A stretch of DNA of 64,000 bases from Acidimicrobiia bacterium. Its GTDB lineage: Bacteria; Actinomycetota; Acidimicrobiia; Acidimicrobiales; Poriferisodalaceae. Numbering within the stretch: position 1 is the first letter of the stretch; each line of letters starts with the position of its first letter. The notes beneath the pieces were generated by a model. That model did not search any database. It saw nothing but the letters and a program-made list of their open reading frames with translations, and had not been told where the DNA came from. Of this stretch, positions 7,445 to 15,155 are shown piece by piece. Location of the stretch: positions 1 to 64,000 of the forward strand of contig JAJECP010000032.1 of NCBI GenBank assembly GCA_022821985.1. Direction: 5' to 3'. The position numbers and the translations under genes are program-made.

Positions 7445-7452
7445 AAATATCG
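7445..7452 (+). repeat. Target-site duplication, right copy (AAATATCG)
   Basis: This is the exact copy of 6203-6210, immediately outside the right end of the ISL3 element. Confidence 0.9.
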
Positions 7453-7499
7453 AGCGTTGTGCGCCCTGTCTGCCGCGCAGCGCGGCCCGCCAACCGAGA

Positions 7500-8204
7500 T
7501 CAGCAGACCGCCAAGTCTGCGGGTGCTCCGAATTCCGGCTCGGGATCGTCTTCGGCGACAATGGCGCTGAGCACCACTGGGCCCGAAGCCGAGGCGTGCA
7601 CCGTGTCGAGGCGGCCGGGCCACAAGGCGCTGAACGGGCCGAACACACTGCCGGTCATGTCTACGCGCACCCAGCCTGGCCGGCCTGTTGCCGGGCGCAG
7701 AGCGGCATCCGCACCGGCGTGGCACCAGTCGCTGCGGACCACCGTGCCGCCGGGAGTCCACCAGCGCCACCCGTCGCCCGCTGACGCAGTGCGTGCCACT
7801 GCATCGTGCGCCGCCGCTGCCATCGCCACAGCTCCCGCAAGCGGGTCGCTGCCTTCATCGGTCGCGTCGTCCAGCCCGATCACCGTTGCGTCCCAGATCG
7901 CTCGCAGACCTGCCGAAGCCGCTGCGTCCGCATGCGCCCGAGCGCCGCTCACCAACAGCGCCTGGGCGCCCAGCAGCAACAACAGCACCACGATCGCGGG
8001 CCACAGGATCAGCAACGGCAGCACCTCCCCACGCTCACCGCGCCGAGACACCGAACGCTGCTGATACGCAGGCGCTCCTCCTCGCCAACGCACTGCCGCG
8101 CCGCCAATGCGACTTCGAGTCTCGGCTGCCACCCCCAGATGCACAGCCGACAACTGGGAGACAACGCCGGTGCTGTCAAGGCCGCTTCGAACTTCGACTA
8201 CCAC
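7500..8204 (-). CDS. TadE/TadG-like pilus-associated protein
   Basis: The 234-residue protein has a basic head ending RRGERGEVLP, then a long hydrophobic helix (LLILWPAIVVLLLLLGAQAL) and an Ala-rich helix (RAHADAAASAGLRA). This is the usual TadE-like N-terminal architecture of minor pilins or pseudopilins. The extracytoplasmic part of about 140 residues is Trp- and Asp-rich and unrecognised. It overlaps the end of the upstream lipoprotein gene by 7 bases and is last in a four-gene minus-strand operon divergent from the Tad assembly genes. The N-terminal 50 residues before the helix are long; a later start is possible. Confidence 0.75.
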   Translation of the reverse strand: MVVEVRSGLDSTGVVSQLSAVHLGVAAETRSRIGGAAVRWRGGAPAYQQRSVSRRGERGEVLPLLILWPAIVVLLLLLGAQALLVSGARAHADAAASAGLRAIWDATVIGLDDATDEGSDPLAGAVAMAAAAHDAVARTASAGDGWRWWTPGGTVVRSDWCHAGADAALRPATGRPGWVRVDMTGSVFGPFSALWPGRLDTVHASASGPVVLSAIVAEDDPEPEFGAPADLAVC

Positions 8205-9064
8205 CCGTTTGCACGCAGGTCGTCGATTTCGGCTCGGTACCGAGGCGGAATTCTCACCAGCGGTAGCTCGTTGTCCAGGCGATCCAAAATCACACGCGCA
8301 TAGTGCGCACGCTGCGGCGCCAACAGGTCGTCACGCACCGACGGCTCCAGCGTCGGATACGTTGCCGCGTAACGCGCGCACTGATGGCGGAGTTCCTGAT
8401 ACTCGAAATAGGTCATTCCGAACGTCGGCTCGATCAGGTGAGACATCATGTCGCCGCCACGCCCTTCGTGCAGGACGAACAACTCCACGTCTGGCCAAGC
8501 CGACGCGCGACCGCAGGCTTCGAGCACATCGAAGAACGCGTCATGAAGCTCCTGAGCGTCGCCGGGCTCGGGCAGCGCTCCCATAGCGCCCTGCGCCCAT
8601 CCGAGTACTGAACTCTCAAATGTGTCCACAATCTCTGCGCCGTCGCCAGCGTCGGCGAAGTAGTAGAGATTCGAGACGGCGGCTTTGTTCGCGTCCCATC
8701 TGGCAATGAACTGAGCGCTGGGCGGGATGTTGATGATGTAGCTGTCCATCAACTCCATCACGCCAATCTCTCTGAGCAGCTTGGACGCGCCGAGTTCCTG
8801 TGTCCCGGGTCCGTCGTTCAGGTCCACATCGGTGAGGTTTCTGGGATCATCCTGCGGGTCAAGATTGTCATAGTCAGGCAGCCGCGCCGCGGCCGTCGGC
8901 ACCACATGGGGACCCTCCGGCCGAGAGACCGCAGCCGTCGATTCACGAATCGGGACTGCGTCGCCGCCACAGGCGGATGACCCAGTACACCCGGCCAACA
9001 CCACGATTGCGCCGAGAAACAGCGCAGTAGCACCACCCAGCAAGGCCTGAGTTCGCTTGGGCAT
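8198..9064 (-). CDS. Lipoprotein of unknown function in the pilus locus
   Basis: The 288-residue product has a lipoprotein signal: positive start, hydrophobic stretch and lipobox VLAGC with Cys26, which predicts membrane anchoring. After a Pro/Asp-rich linker, the folded part (about 90-285) is acidic and helical with no recognised motif. It contains ELFVLHEGRGGDMMSHLIEP and a basic end. Its start overlaps the surface-protein stop by one base (TGATG), so the two are probably translated together. Position suggests a role at the cell envelope with the pilus or surface protein; this is inference. Confidence 0.75.
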   Translation of the reverse strand: MPKRTQALLGGATALFLGAIVVLAGCTGSSACGGDAVPIRESTAAVSRPEGPHVVPTAAARLPDYDNLDPQDDPRNLTDVDLNDGPGTQELGASKLLREIGVMELMDSYIINIPPSAQFIARWDANKAAVSNLYYFADAGDGAEIVDTFESSVLGWAQGAMGALPEPGDAQELHDAFFDVLEACGRASAWPDVELFVLHEGRGGDMMSHLIEPTFGMTYFEYQELRHQCARYAATYPTLEPSVRDDLLAPQRAHYARVILDRLDNELPLVRIPPRYRAEIDDLRANGW

Positions 9065-12000
9065 CAGTCGTCCTCCAGCGTATTCGGGTCCACCAGCGTG
9101 AACAGGTTCGCGCAGGCGAGAATCGCTGACGCAAGCGCCTCAGGAGTAACAGAGCTGGCAACGGTGACAACGCCGACCGCGGCACCGCCGTACCGGAGCG
9201 CAATGATCTCGGCAGCGCACACAGACGGTTTCACTGCCCCGTCAACAAGCGCCCGCCAGTAATAGCTCGACACGCTGTCGCCAACGACCTTGCGGTACCA
9301 AAGTAGATCGCCGCGGTAGTCGCACTGCCAATACTCCGAGGACACCGACTGGCAGCCCTCCAGCTGCTCAGGCTCGGCCTGTCCTTCCACCTTGATCACC
9401 AGCGTCGTGCCGAAGTCGGAACTGGCATCAGAAGTCGAGAGAATGCGTGCGTCGGTCTTGCTGATGAACTGCCTGGACTCGACCAGCCGCCGACACGTGT
9501 ACCACCACGGCCCATCGCTATCACCGTCGCGAGTGCATGTATCGGTCTCTTCGTGCCCTTTGGGTTGCGGCACAAGGCTCGAATGGTGCTCCGCCCGCTT
9601 CTTCGCAGCCGGCGTGACGCAGTCGCCGGGGAGCGCGGTTTGGCCGGTGGGGCAGTACGAGGTGACCGTGGTGGATTTGGTGAGAGTCTCCGGCCCATTG
9701 CTGTAGGTGACGAGCACTGCGTACTGGCCGACCTCGCTGGGCGTGACGGCGAGCTTGGCCCGACCGCCGCTCGCATCGAGCGAAGCCGTGAGACCGTCAG
9801 GGAACGACGACGCCAGTTTCGTCGCGGCGCTGGCGGGCTGATAGCCCCAAGTGCTGGTCGCGGCGGTGCCGTTCTTGACGCGCAGACTCGTCGGCTGGCT
9901 AGCTGCCGGTGTGTGGTCGACGGTGACGTGGAGGACGTAGTCGCCTTCAACGTCGTGCTGTTCGTGCCATTCGAGCCAGCCGTAGGTGGTTGCCTCGACG
10001 GTATAGGTGCCCGCAGGCAGGAAATGGCGAGCGATCAACGAGTCGCGCTTGCCGAGCGTCAGCTCGCTGCGGTGGTCGTCGTTGAAAGCGAGCCGCTTGC
10101 CCGACCCGTTGGCGGCGGCGCCTTGGAGGATCAGCAGATACACGTCCAGCGGATCGTCGTTGGACGCCGCCGACCGCAGCGTCACCGTGACCCACCCCGG
10201 ACTGGCCAATTTGAGAGTGTGCCACCGCGCATAGGACGTGCGGCCTGTTTCATCATGGCGGCGCACCGACTTGCACCCGCCCGCGGAGCCGATCGCGGCC
10301 CTGACAGTCACCCCGCCCGAACCGAACGTGCCCAGACTGCTCATGCAGCCATCAAAACGGGTCGCGGCGAACTTCGCGTGCACCCGATGCGACGCTCCGT
10401 CCTTCGAGCACGTCACCGTCACCAACGCCGTCGCGCCCTCGTCCACTTCCAACGACACCGTTCGGGTGCCGCCCGTGGTCGGCGACACCGACGCAGCCGC
10501 AGGCGTCACGGTGCACTTGGCGTCAGCCGGTGTCACGTCGAAGTCTTCGGTCACCACGACGCTGTCGCCGTCGCCCGCAGGCACTGACACACTTGAGAAA
10601 TCGCTGATGCGCACCGGTGCCGGGTTCGCCTTGAACTTCGCCGACGTCATATCGCTGTCGGCACCCGAAGTGCAGGTCACCGTCACCGTCACCGTCGCGG
10701 CGGCCGCTACGCGCAGACTGACGGTACGCGACGCACCCGACGCAGGCGACACCGAAGCAGCATCAGGCTTGACAGAGCACTTGGCATCCGCAGGCGAAAC
10801 GGCGAACCCCGAGGCGACCACGACAGCAGTCTTGCCGAGCGCTGGCGTCTCCTCAGCGGGAGCGAAGCCGCTGATCTGCACCGTCTCAGCGGCGACTGTC
10901 GTGAGCTTGAGCGTCAGCGTGAAGCTGCCGGTCAACCGGTCGGACCCGGTGGTCACCTCGATCGTGTAGGTGCCTGCTACCAGTCGAAGGCCGCGGATGC
11001 GGCTGTCGCGCCCGTCAGAGCCGGAGTCGTCATCGGAGCCCACCACGGTGCCGTCGCTGTCGGTGACGTACACATGCGGATCTCCCGCAGAGACCGCGTC
11101 GAGGTCGAGCGTCGCCGCGCCGGTGACAGCGAACGTGAACCGCCACGCGTAGTACGGCACCTGATCGGTGCTCTTGTGCACCGACTCGCAGCCCGCAGCC
11201 CACGACCCGCTGCGGGTCACCGTCCCCGAACCCAGCGTGCTCAACGCGGAGGTGCATTCAGGGTCGTTCTCGTCACCTTCGTCTTCCTCCTCCTCTTCTT
11301 CCTCTTCGGTTCCTTCCTCTTCTTCCTCAGTGCCTCCTTCGTCGTCGTCTTCTTCATCGGAGTCGGGATGGCAGTGCGGCGGTGTCGTGGCGCGGTCGAT
11401 TGAATGCCCTGCCGCGCAGGCCCAAGTCGGATTTTGTGTGAGGGTGCGCTCGCAGGTGCTGAAGTCACCGGAGACCGCCGTCCAGCCGCTCGCGCAGCTG
11501 TAGCGAACCGGCCCCAAGCGAGAGCCGGCTGGACGTTCGCATCTCGACGACGAGTTCAGCGAGTAGCCGGCGGCAGTACACGACGCGGACGGCACCGCCG
11601 ACTGGGTCTCGCGCACCGTCCGCGTGGTAGTGACCGTGCGGGTCACCGGCTTGCAGCACACCTGGCGGGTGCGGGTCACGTCCTTGTACACCGTGCGGGT
11701 CACCGGCTTGCAGCACTTCTGTTCGTCGCGGTAGTTGTACGCAGGCCGGTTCTCATAGTGGTACGCGGGCTCGGTGATCAGCGTTTCGCGCATACCGGTG
11801 CGTTGCTCGTTGCGGTACCCGTGCTTCGTGCACACCGACTGGCCCACCACCACGTCCCAAGTGACGCAGTAGCGCACCCGCACCGTGTAGGTGTACGGCT
11901 CCATCGCCGTGTACGTCTTGGTGAGCGGCGGCACCCGCACCCGCACGGTGAACGGCGCCACGCGTTTGCGCACCGTGTAAGGCACATGCTCGGTGATGAC

Positions 12001-12426
12001 AGTCTTGACGCGCTCGGTGTAGGTCTCGGTGTAATGCACCATGTCGGTGACCGTCCGTGTCGTGGTGACTTGGCGGGTCACGGTGCGCTGACACTCGGGC
12101 GGGTTGCCCACCAGCGCCCACCGCTCGGCGGTGTTGCACGAGTAGGTAGGCAGCGTGGTGTGCGCCGTGGTGGTGACGCAGTCGCTGCTGGACACCTCTA
12201 CGGCGTGACCGCCGATCGTGGCAGGGCACGATGCGCGTGCCGGCTGGGTCTCGTGCTTCTCGCAGTCGCCGCTCACCGAGTCGTACGTGTAGCCCTGTGC
12301 GCACTGCGGAGTTGCGTCCACAGCGCCGTCGGCTGATCCGTCCGCATCAGCACCTGACGAGGTCGGCGTCAGGACGGCTGCCGCCATGACGACCGCGGCC
12401 GCTGCCAACCGCAACCGGCGCGTCAT
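9064..12426 (-). CDS. Large secreted multidomain surface protein (1,120 aa)
   Basis: ATG 12426 overlaps the preceding stop as ATGA and is followed by a signal peptide (RRLRLAAAAVVMAAAVLTPT). Residues 40-345 are Cys-rich with long runs of Thr, Val, Arg and Tyr, including two CCKPVTRTV units. An almost pure Asp/Glu linker follows at about 353-385. Two beta-sandwich units resembling pre-peptidase C-terminal domains (about 391-512 and 693-842), each opening C-x-S-x-LG-T/S-x-GSG, flank two Ig-like repeats (about 512-690) that share the pattern SPADAKC/TPADAKC. The C-terminus (845-1120) is again Cys-rich. There is no LPXTG or C-terminal membrane anchor, so attachment may be via the pilus or non-covalent. 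Adhesin-like by architecture; function inferred. Confidence 0.8.
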   Translation of the reverse strand: MTRRLRLAAAAVVMAAAVLTPTSSGADADGSADGAVDATPQCAQGYTYDSVSGDCEKHETQPARASCPATIGGHAVEVSSSDCVTTTAHTTLPTYSCNTAERWALVGNPPECQRTVTRQVTTTRTVTDMVHYTETYTERVKTVITEHVPYTVRKRVAPFTVRVRVPPLTKTYTAMEPYTYTVRVRYCVTWDVVVGQSVCTKHGYRNEQRTGMRETLITEPAYHYENRPAYNYRDEQKCCKPVTRTVYKDVTRTRQVCCKPVTRTVTTTRTVRETQSAVPSASCTAAGYSLNSSSRCERPAGSRLGPVRYSCASGWTAVSGDFSTCERTLTQNPTWACAAGHSIDRATTPPHCHPDSDEEDDDEGGTEEEEEGTEEEEEEEEDEGDENDPECTSALSTLGSGTVTRSGSWAAGCESVHKSTDQVPYYAWRFTFAVTGAATLDLDAVSAGDPHVYVTDSDGTVVGSDDDSGSDGRDSRIRGLRLVAGTYTIEVTTGSDRLTGSFTLTLKLTTVAAETVQISGFAPAEETPALGKTAVVVASGFAVSPADAKCSVKPDAASVSPASGASRTVSLRVAAAATVTVTVTCTSGADSDMTSAKFKANPAPVRISDFSSVSVPAGDGDSVVVTEDFDVTPADAKCTVTPAAASVSPTTGGTRTVSLEVDEGATALVTVTCSKDGASHRVHAKFAATRFDGCMSSLGTFGSGGVTVRAAIGSAGGCKSVRRHDETGRTSYARWHTLKLASPGWVTVTLRSAASNDDPLDVYLLILQGAAANGSGKRLAFNDDHRSELTLGKRDSLIARHFLPAGTYTVEATTYGWLEWHEQHDVEGDYVLHVTVDHTPAASQPTSLRVKNGTAATSTWGYQPASAATKLASSFPDGLTASLDASGGRAKLAVTPSEVGQYAVLVTYSNGPETLTKSTTVTSYCPTGQTALPGDCVTPAAKKRAEHHSSLVPQPKGHEETDTCTRDGDSDGPWWYTCRRLVESRQFISKTDARILSTSDASSDFGTTLVIKVEGQAEPEQLEGCQSVSSEYWQCDYRGDLLWYRKVVGDSVSSYYWRALVDGAVKPSVCAAEIIALRYGGAAVGVVTVASSVTPEALASAILACANLFTLVDPNTLEDD

Positions 12427-12953
12427 CGCGGACCCGCAAACGCGCACGACGGCTTGGCACTCCATCTCGGTGGGTCGGACATGCTTCCCGGCCGACCAGC
12501 GAAGATGCCCGGCTTCCAGTGCGTGGTGCCGCCGGTGTCGGCGAACACCATCGGCACCCGGCCGCACCTTGAACCCAAGCGCCTGTTCAGTTGGTCCGCA
12601 TCGTCGGCGTCGCCGGGCGATGAGGCTTGCGCCTCGCGATGAATCTCCGACGCCATCAGGTTCGCGGCGGCCAGCCGGGCGCTGTAGCCAGCCACCGACT
12701 CCCCCACGCCGCCTACCAGCGACTGCACCGTCGCCACCGCCAGCCCGGTGATCGACGCGACGGCAGCGGCTATGAGCAGCCACCCCAAGGTGGCCAGGCC
12801 TGCTTCATCGCGGCCGATGGCGTGAGAGTGATCTCCGCGCGCGGCACGCGAAGGGGTGGCCTTGTCGCCCGCGGGAAGCGCCGCTACCTTTTGCGGACGT
12901 CCATGAGACGCCGACCCGTACCGCAACGACCCATGACCCGCGTGCGAACGCAC
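12423..12953 (-). CDS. Type IVb pilin-like protein with class III-type signal (left arm)
   Basis: The 176-residue product has a long hydrophilic leader ending GRDEAG, followed by LATLGWLLIAAAVASITGLA. This resembles the conserved N-terminus of Flp-type pilins, where cleavage follows Gly and Glu sits at +5; here that position is Gly (LATLGW). The C-terminal domain of about 100 residues is far larger than in classical Flp pilins and has two cysteines. Close relatives are encoded at 18229 and 20835. It overlaps the surface-protein start by four bases and is first in the minus-strand operon. Confidence 0.75.
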   Translation of the reverse strand: MRSHAGHGSLRYGSASHGRPQKVAALPAGDKATPSRAARGDHSHAIGRDEAGLATLGWLLIAAAVASITGLAVATVQSLVGGVGESVAGYSARLAAANLMASEIHREAQASSPGDADDADQLNRRLGSRCGRVPMVFADTGGTTHWKPGIFAGRPGSMSDPPRWSAKPSCAFAGPR

Positions 12954-13242
12954 GGGGTGTCGGCTGTCTGGGGGATTGTCGGCCTGATGCTGGGCGGCAG
13001 CTGGCCTCGCGACGTTCTCGTCGCGAGGCGTCGCGGTTATTCCGCGATCACCCCCACCCCCCCCCCCTGGGTACGATCGTTTGCGCGGTTCGGGCCGGTC
13101 ATGAGCGGCGGAATGTAACGAGCAACGCGGAGGCTGTCAACGACACCCCGTCGGACAGGCCTCGATACAACGTCGCAGGCTGGCCGTCGCGGCACCCCTC
13201 ACCCGCTTGTTTGCAGGCGTTTCGTGACTCGTCGGGGTTGCT
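12954..13242. promoter_or_regulatory. Divergent control region of the pilus locus with C11 tract and hairpin
   Basis: This 289-base region separates the two arms of the pilus locus and must hold both promoters; no clear -35/-10 pair is visible. It contains a perfect 10-bp stem, CCTCGCGACG/CGTCGCGAGG, with loop TTCT (13005-13028). It also contains C5-A-C11 at 13051-13067, followed by TGGGTACG. Homopolymers of this length slip during replication, so promoter spacing could vary between cells. Confidence 0.55.
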
Positions 13243-14394
13243 GTGAGGCACGGCGTGAGGAGACGGCGCCGCGCGCGACCTGACGCCGCCGCAGTGGCGC
13301 ACGGCGGCGACATCGCCGGCGCTGCAGGCGTGCCGCCGCGGGCACCGCGTCGGTTGGCGGCGCGTTGGCGAGGTGTTCTGCTCGTCACTGTCGGGCTGAT
13401 GCTGGTGGCTGGGAGCGTGCTGGGGTTCTCGTTGACCGCCACCGCGTTCGACGAGCGTGTCGCGGTGGTGGTGGCAGCACGCGATCTCGCCGAAGGCCAT
13501 GTGCTGGCGCCGGTTGACCTGGCGCCCTCGCTGGTGCTTCCCGGCGAAGTGCCGCACCTCGCATGGGACGAACCCACAGCACGAGCACTCGCAGGGTTCG
13601 CGCTGACCCACACGGTGCCCGCGGGGTCGCTGATCACCCCGGCGATGCTCACCGAGCCTGCGGTCGGGCCATTCGGCGACCGTCTGGAAGTGCACGTCCC
13701 CATCGACACGAGCCTTGCGCCCGCCGGTGTCGTCGAAGGCGACTTGGTGCTCCTCATCGACCCGGGTGCGCCGCCCAGCGCGCTCAGCGCAGGTCGCCCA
13801 CGACGGGTGATCGACCTGCTGCGGGTGGAGTCGATGGCAGGCACCGCCCTGCGGCTGTTGGCGCCGCCCGCCGACTGGGTGCGTTGGCAGACGCTGGCGG
13901 CGCGGCTGGGCGGCCCGCCGTTGGCGCTGCCGGTGCCGCTGGGCGGCGACCCCGCCGCGCTCGCCGCCGATCTCAACGAGGTGTGGGCGGATCAGCACCG
14001 GCAGGCCGCAGCGGACGGCTCACCGCTGGGGCCCCGATGGGCCACCGCCGGCCGTCCGGGACTGCTCGAAGCAATCATCGCGGTCGACGCAAGCCTGTCG
14101 CCGTCGGGTGTCACCCAAGGCGACCTGGCGCTGCTGGTGGACCCCGGCGTTCCGCTCGATGCTGCAAGCGACGGCAGGCCGCGTGCTGTGCTCCGCCCGG
14201 TACGGCTGGACCACTACCGAGATGGGCTGCTGGGCATCTGGGCCGAGCCCGCCGAATGGGTGTGGTGGCAGACCTTGGCGCAGCGCCTTGGTACAGCCCC
14301 GATGCTGCTGCGTGTCCACCCCGGCACCGACATCTCCCAGGTCACGGCTGATCTGAACGAAGCCTGGCGCGGCGAATGGGAGCAGCGCCAGTGA
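13243..14394 (+). CDS. CpaB-like SAF-domain protein with duplicated C-terminal domain
   Basis: The 383-residue product has a basic cytoplasmic head, one transmembrane helix (VLLVTVGLMLVAGSVLGF), then a SAF domain (VVVAARDLAEGHVLAPVDLA) as in the Flp pilus assembly protein CpaB/RcpC. Two related units follow, each with GD-L-LL-DPG, W-WQTLA-RLG and ending in DLNE-W. This looks like an internal tandem duplication. CpaB normally works with the outer-membrane secretin, which is absent here, so in this Gram-positive-type cell it may act in the wall or periplasm-like space. It starts the plus-strand arm and overlaps the next gene by one base (TGATG). Confidence 0.75.
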   Translation: MRHGVRRRRRARPDAAAVAHGGDIAGAAGVPPRAPRRLAARWRGVLLVTVGLMLVAGSVLGFSLTATAFDERVAVVVAARDLAEGHVLAPVDLAPSLVLPGEVPHLAWDEPTARALAGFALTHTVPAGSLITPAMLTEPAVGPFGDRLEVHVPIDTSLAPAGVVEGDLVLLIDPGAPPSALSAGRPRRVIDLLRVESMAGTALRLLAPPADWVRWQTLAARLGGPPLALPVPLGGDPAALAADLNEVWADQHRQAAADGSPLGPRWATAGRPGLLEAIIAVDASLSPSGVTQGDLALLVDPGVPLDAASDGRPRAVLRPVRLDHYRDGLLGIWAEPAEWVWWQTLAQRLGTAPMLLRVHPGTDISQVTADLNEAWRGEWEQRQ

Positions 14395-15155
14395 TGGCCA
14401 CCGTCCACAGCGCCCTCAGCACCGGCAGCGGATTCGACGCACCGCTGATCGAGACTGGAGCGCTCACTGTGGCGCTCGCGCACGGCCTCGCCGCGGGCGG
14501 CGTCGACGTGCTCGTGATCGATGCCGACGCGCACGGCACCCGACTGGCCCAGCGCATTGCTGCAGCCACCAAGATCCGGCTTCGGTCCGATGAACGAGGT
14601 TTGCCCACGCTGGTCGCGTCCCGAGCGTCTCTCGGCCCCGACAACGTGGTGCGCCACTGCTGGTCTCTGCCCAAGCGCAGCTCTTCGCCGACGACGGGGT
14701 CGGTGCTGCTGGCGGCTGCACCGTGCCACCCTGACGGCGCCCGGCACACTGCCGCATGGCTCGCTGAGCGCGCCGAGCAGCTCGCGGCGCTGGGGCAGCG
14801 GTTCGTCGTGGTGGTGTCGCTGCCCGGTGCCGGTGTGCAGGCGTATCGGGCGCTGCAGGCCGTTGCCCACACGAACGTGGTTGCTGATCCGCGGCAGGGC
14901 ACTGCTGCGCCGGGCGGTCGGCGCGCCGTGCTCGCGGCTTTCGGGCTGCATTCGACACCCGATCCGGTCACCGTGCTGTGCGCCGGGACGCTGCTGGGCG
15001 CTGTCGGGCCGGTATCCGAGCGGGTGCTGCTGGGTGCCCGCCCGCGTCGCCGTGAGCATGCCGCGCTCGGTGCGCTCGAGACCGCAGCTGCGTGCCTGGC
15101 CGCAACTGCTGGCTGCGCGGCCGCTGCCCCGGCTCAACCTGGCGGCACGCGGTGA
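14394..15155 (+). CDS. TadZ/CpaE-like MinD-family protein, P-loop degenerate
   Basis: The 253-residue protein keeps the family layout: GALTVALAHGLAAGG, then LVIDADAHGTRLAQRI corresponding to the Asp motif after strand 2. The usual deviant Walker A (KGGxGKT) is replaced by STGSGFDAPLIETG, so ATP binding is doubtful. TadZ proteins localise the Tad machine at the pole, and ATPase-poor variants are known. It lies between the CpaB-like gene and tadA and its stop overlaps the tadA GTG start as GTGA. ATG 14376 is an alternative start. Confidence 0.65.
   Translation: MATVHSALSTGSGFDAPLIETGALTVALAHGLAAGGVDVLVIDADAHGTRLAQRIAAATKIRLRSDERGLPTLVASRASLGPDNVVRHCWSLPKRSSSPTTGSVLLAAAPCHPDGARHTAAWLAERAEQLAALGQRFVVVVSLPGAGVQAYRALQAVAHTNVVADPRQGTAAPGGRRAVLAAFGLHSTPDPVTVLCAGTLLGAVGPVSERVLLGARPRRREHAALGALETAAACLAATAGCAAAAPAQPGGTR

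Noticed and set aside
9553..10587. 344-residue plus-strand frame opposite the surface protein
   Set aside because: Arg/Ala/Gly-rich with no domain; a shadow of the minus-strand gene, which has signal peptide and repeat structure.
7500..12953. Pilus left arm as part of the ISL3 element
   Set aside because: The IS ends are fixed by inverted repeats and an 8-bp duplication at 6203-7452, so the pilus genes lie outside.
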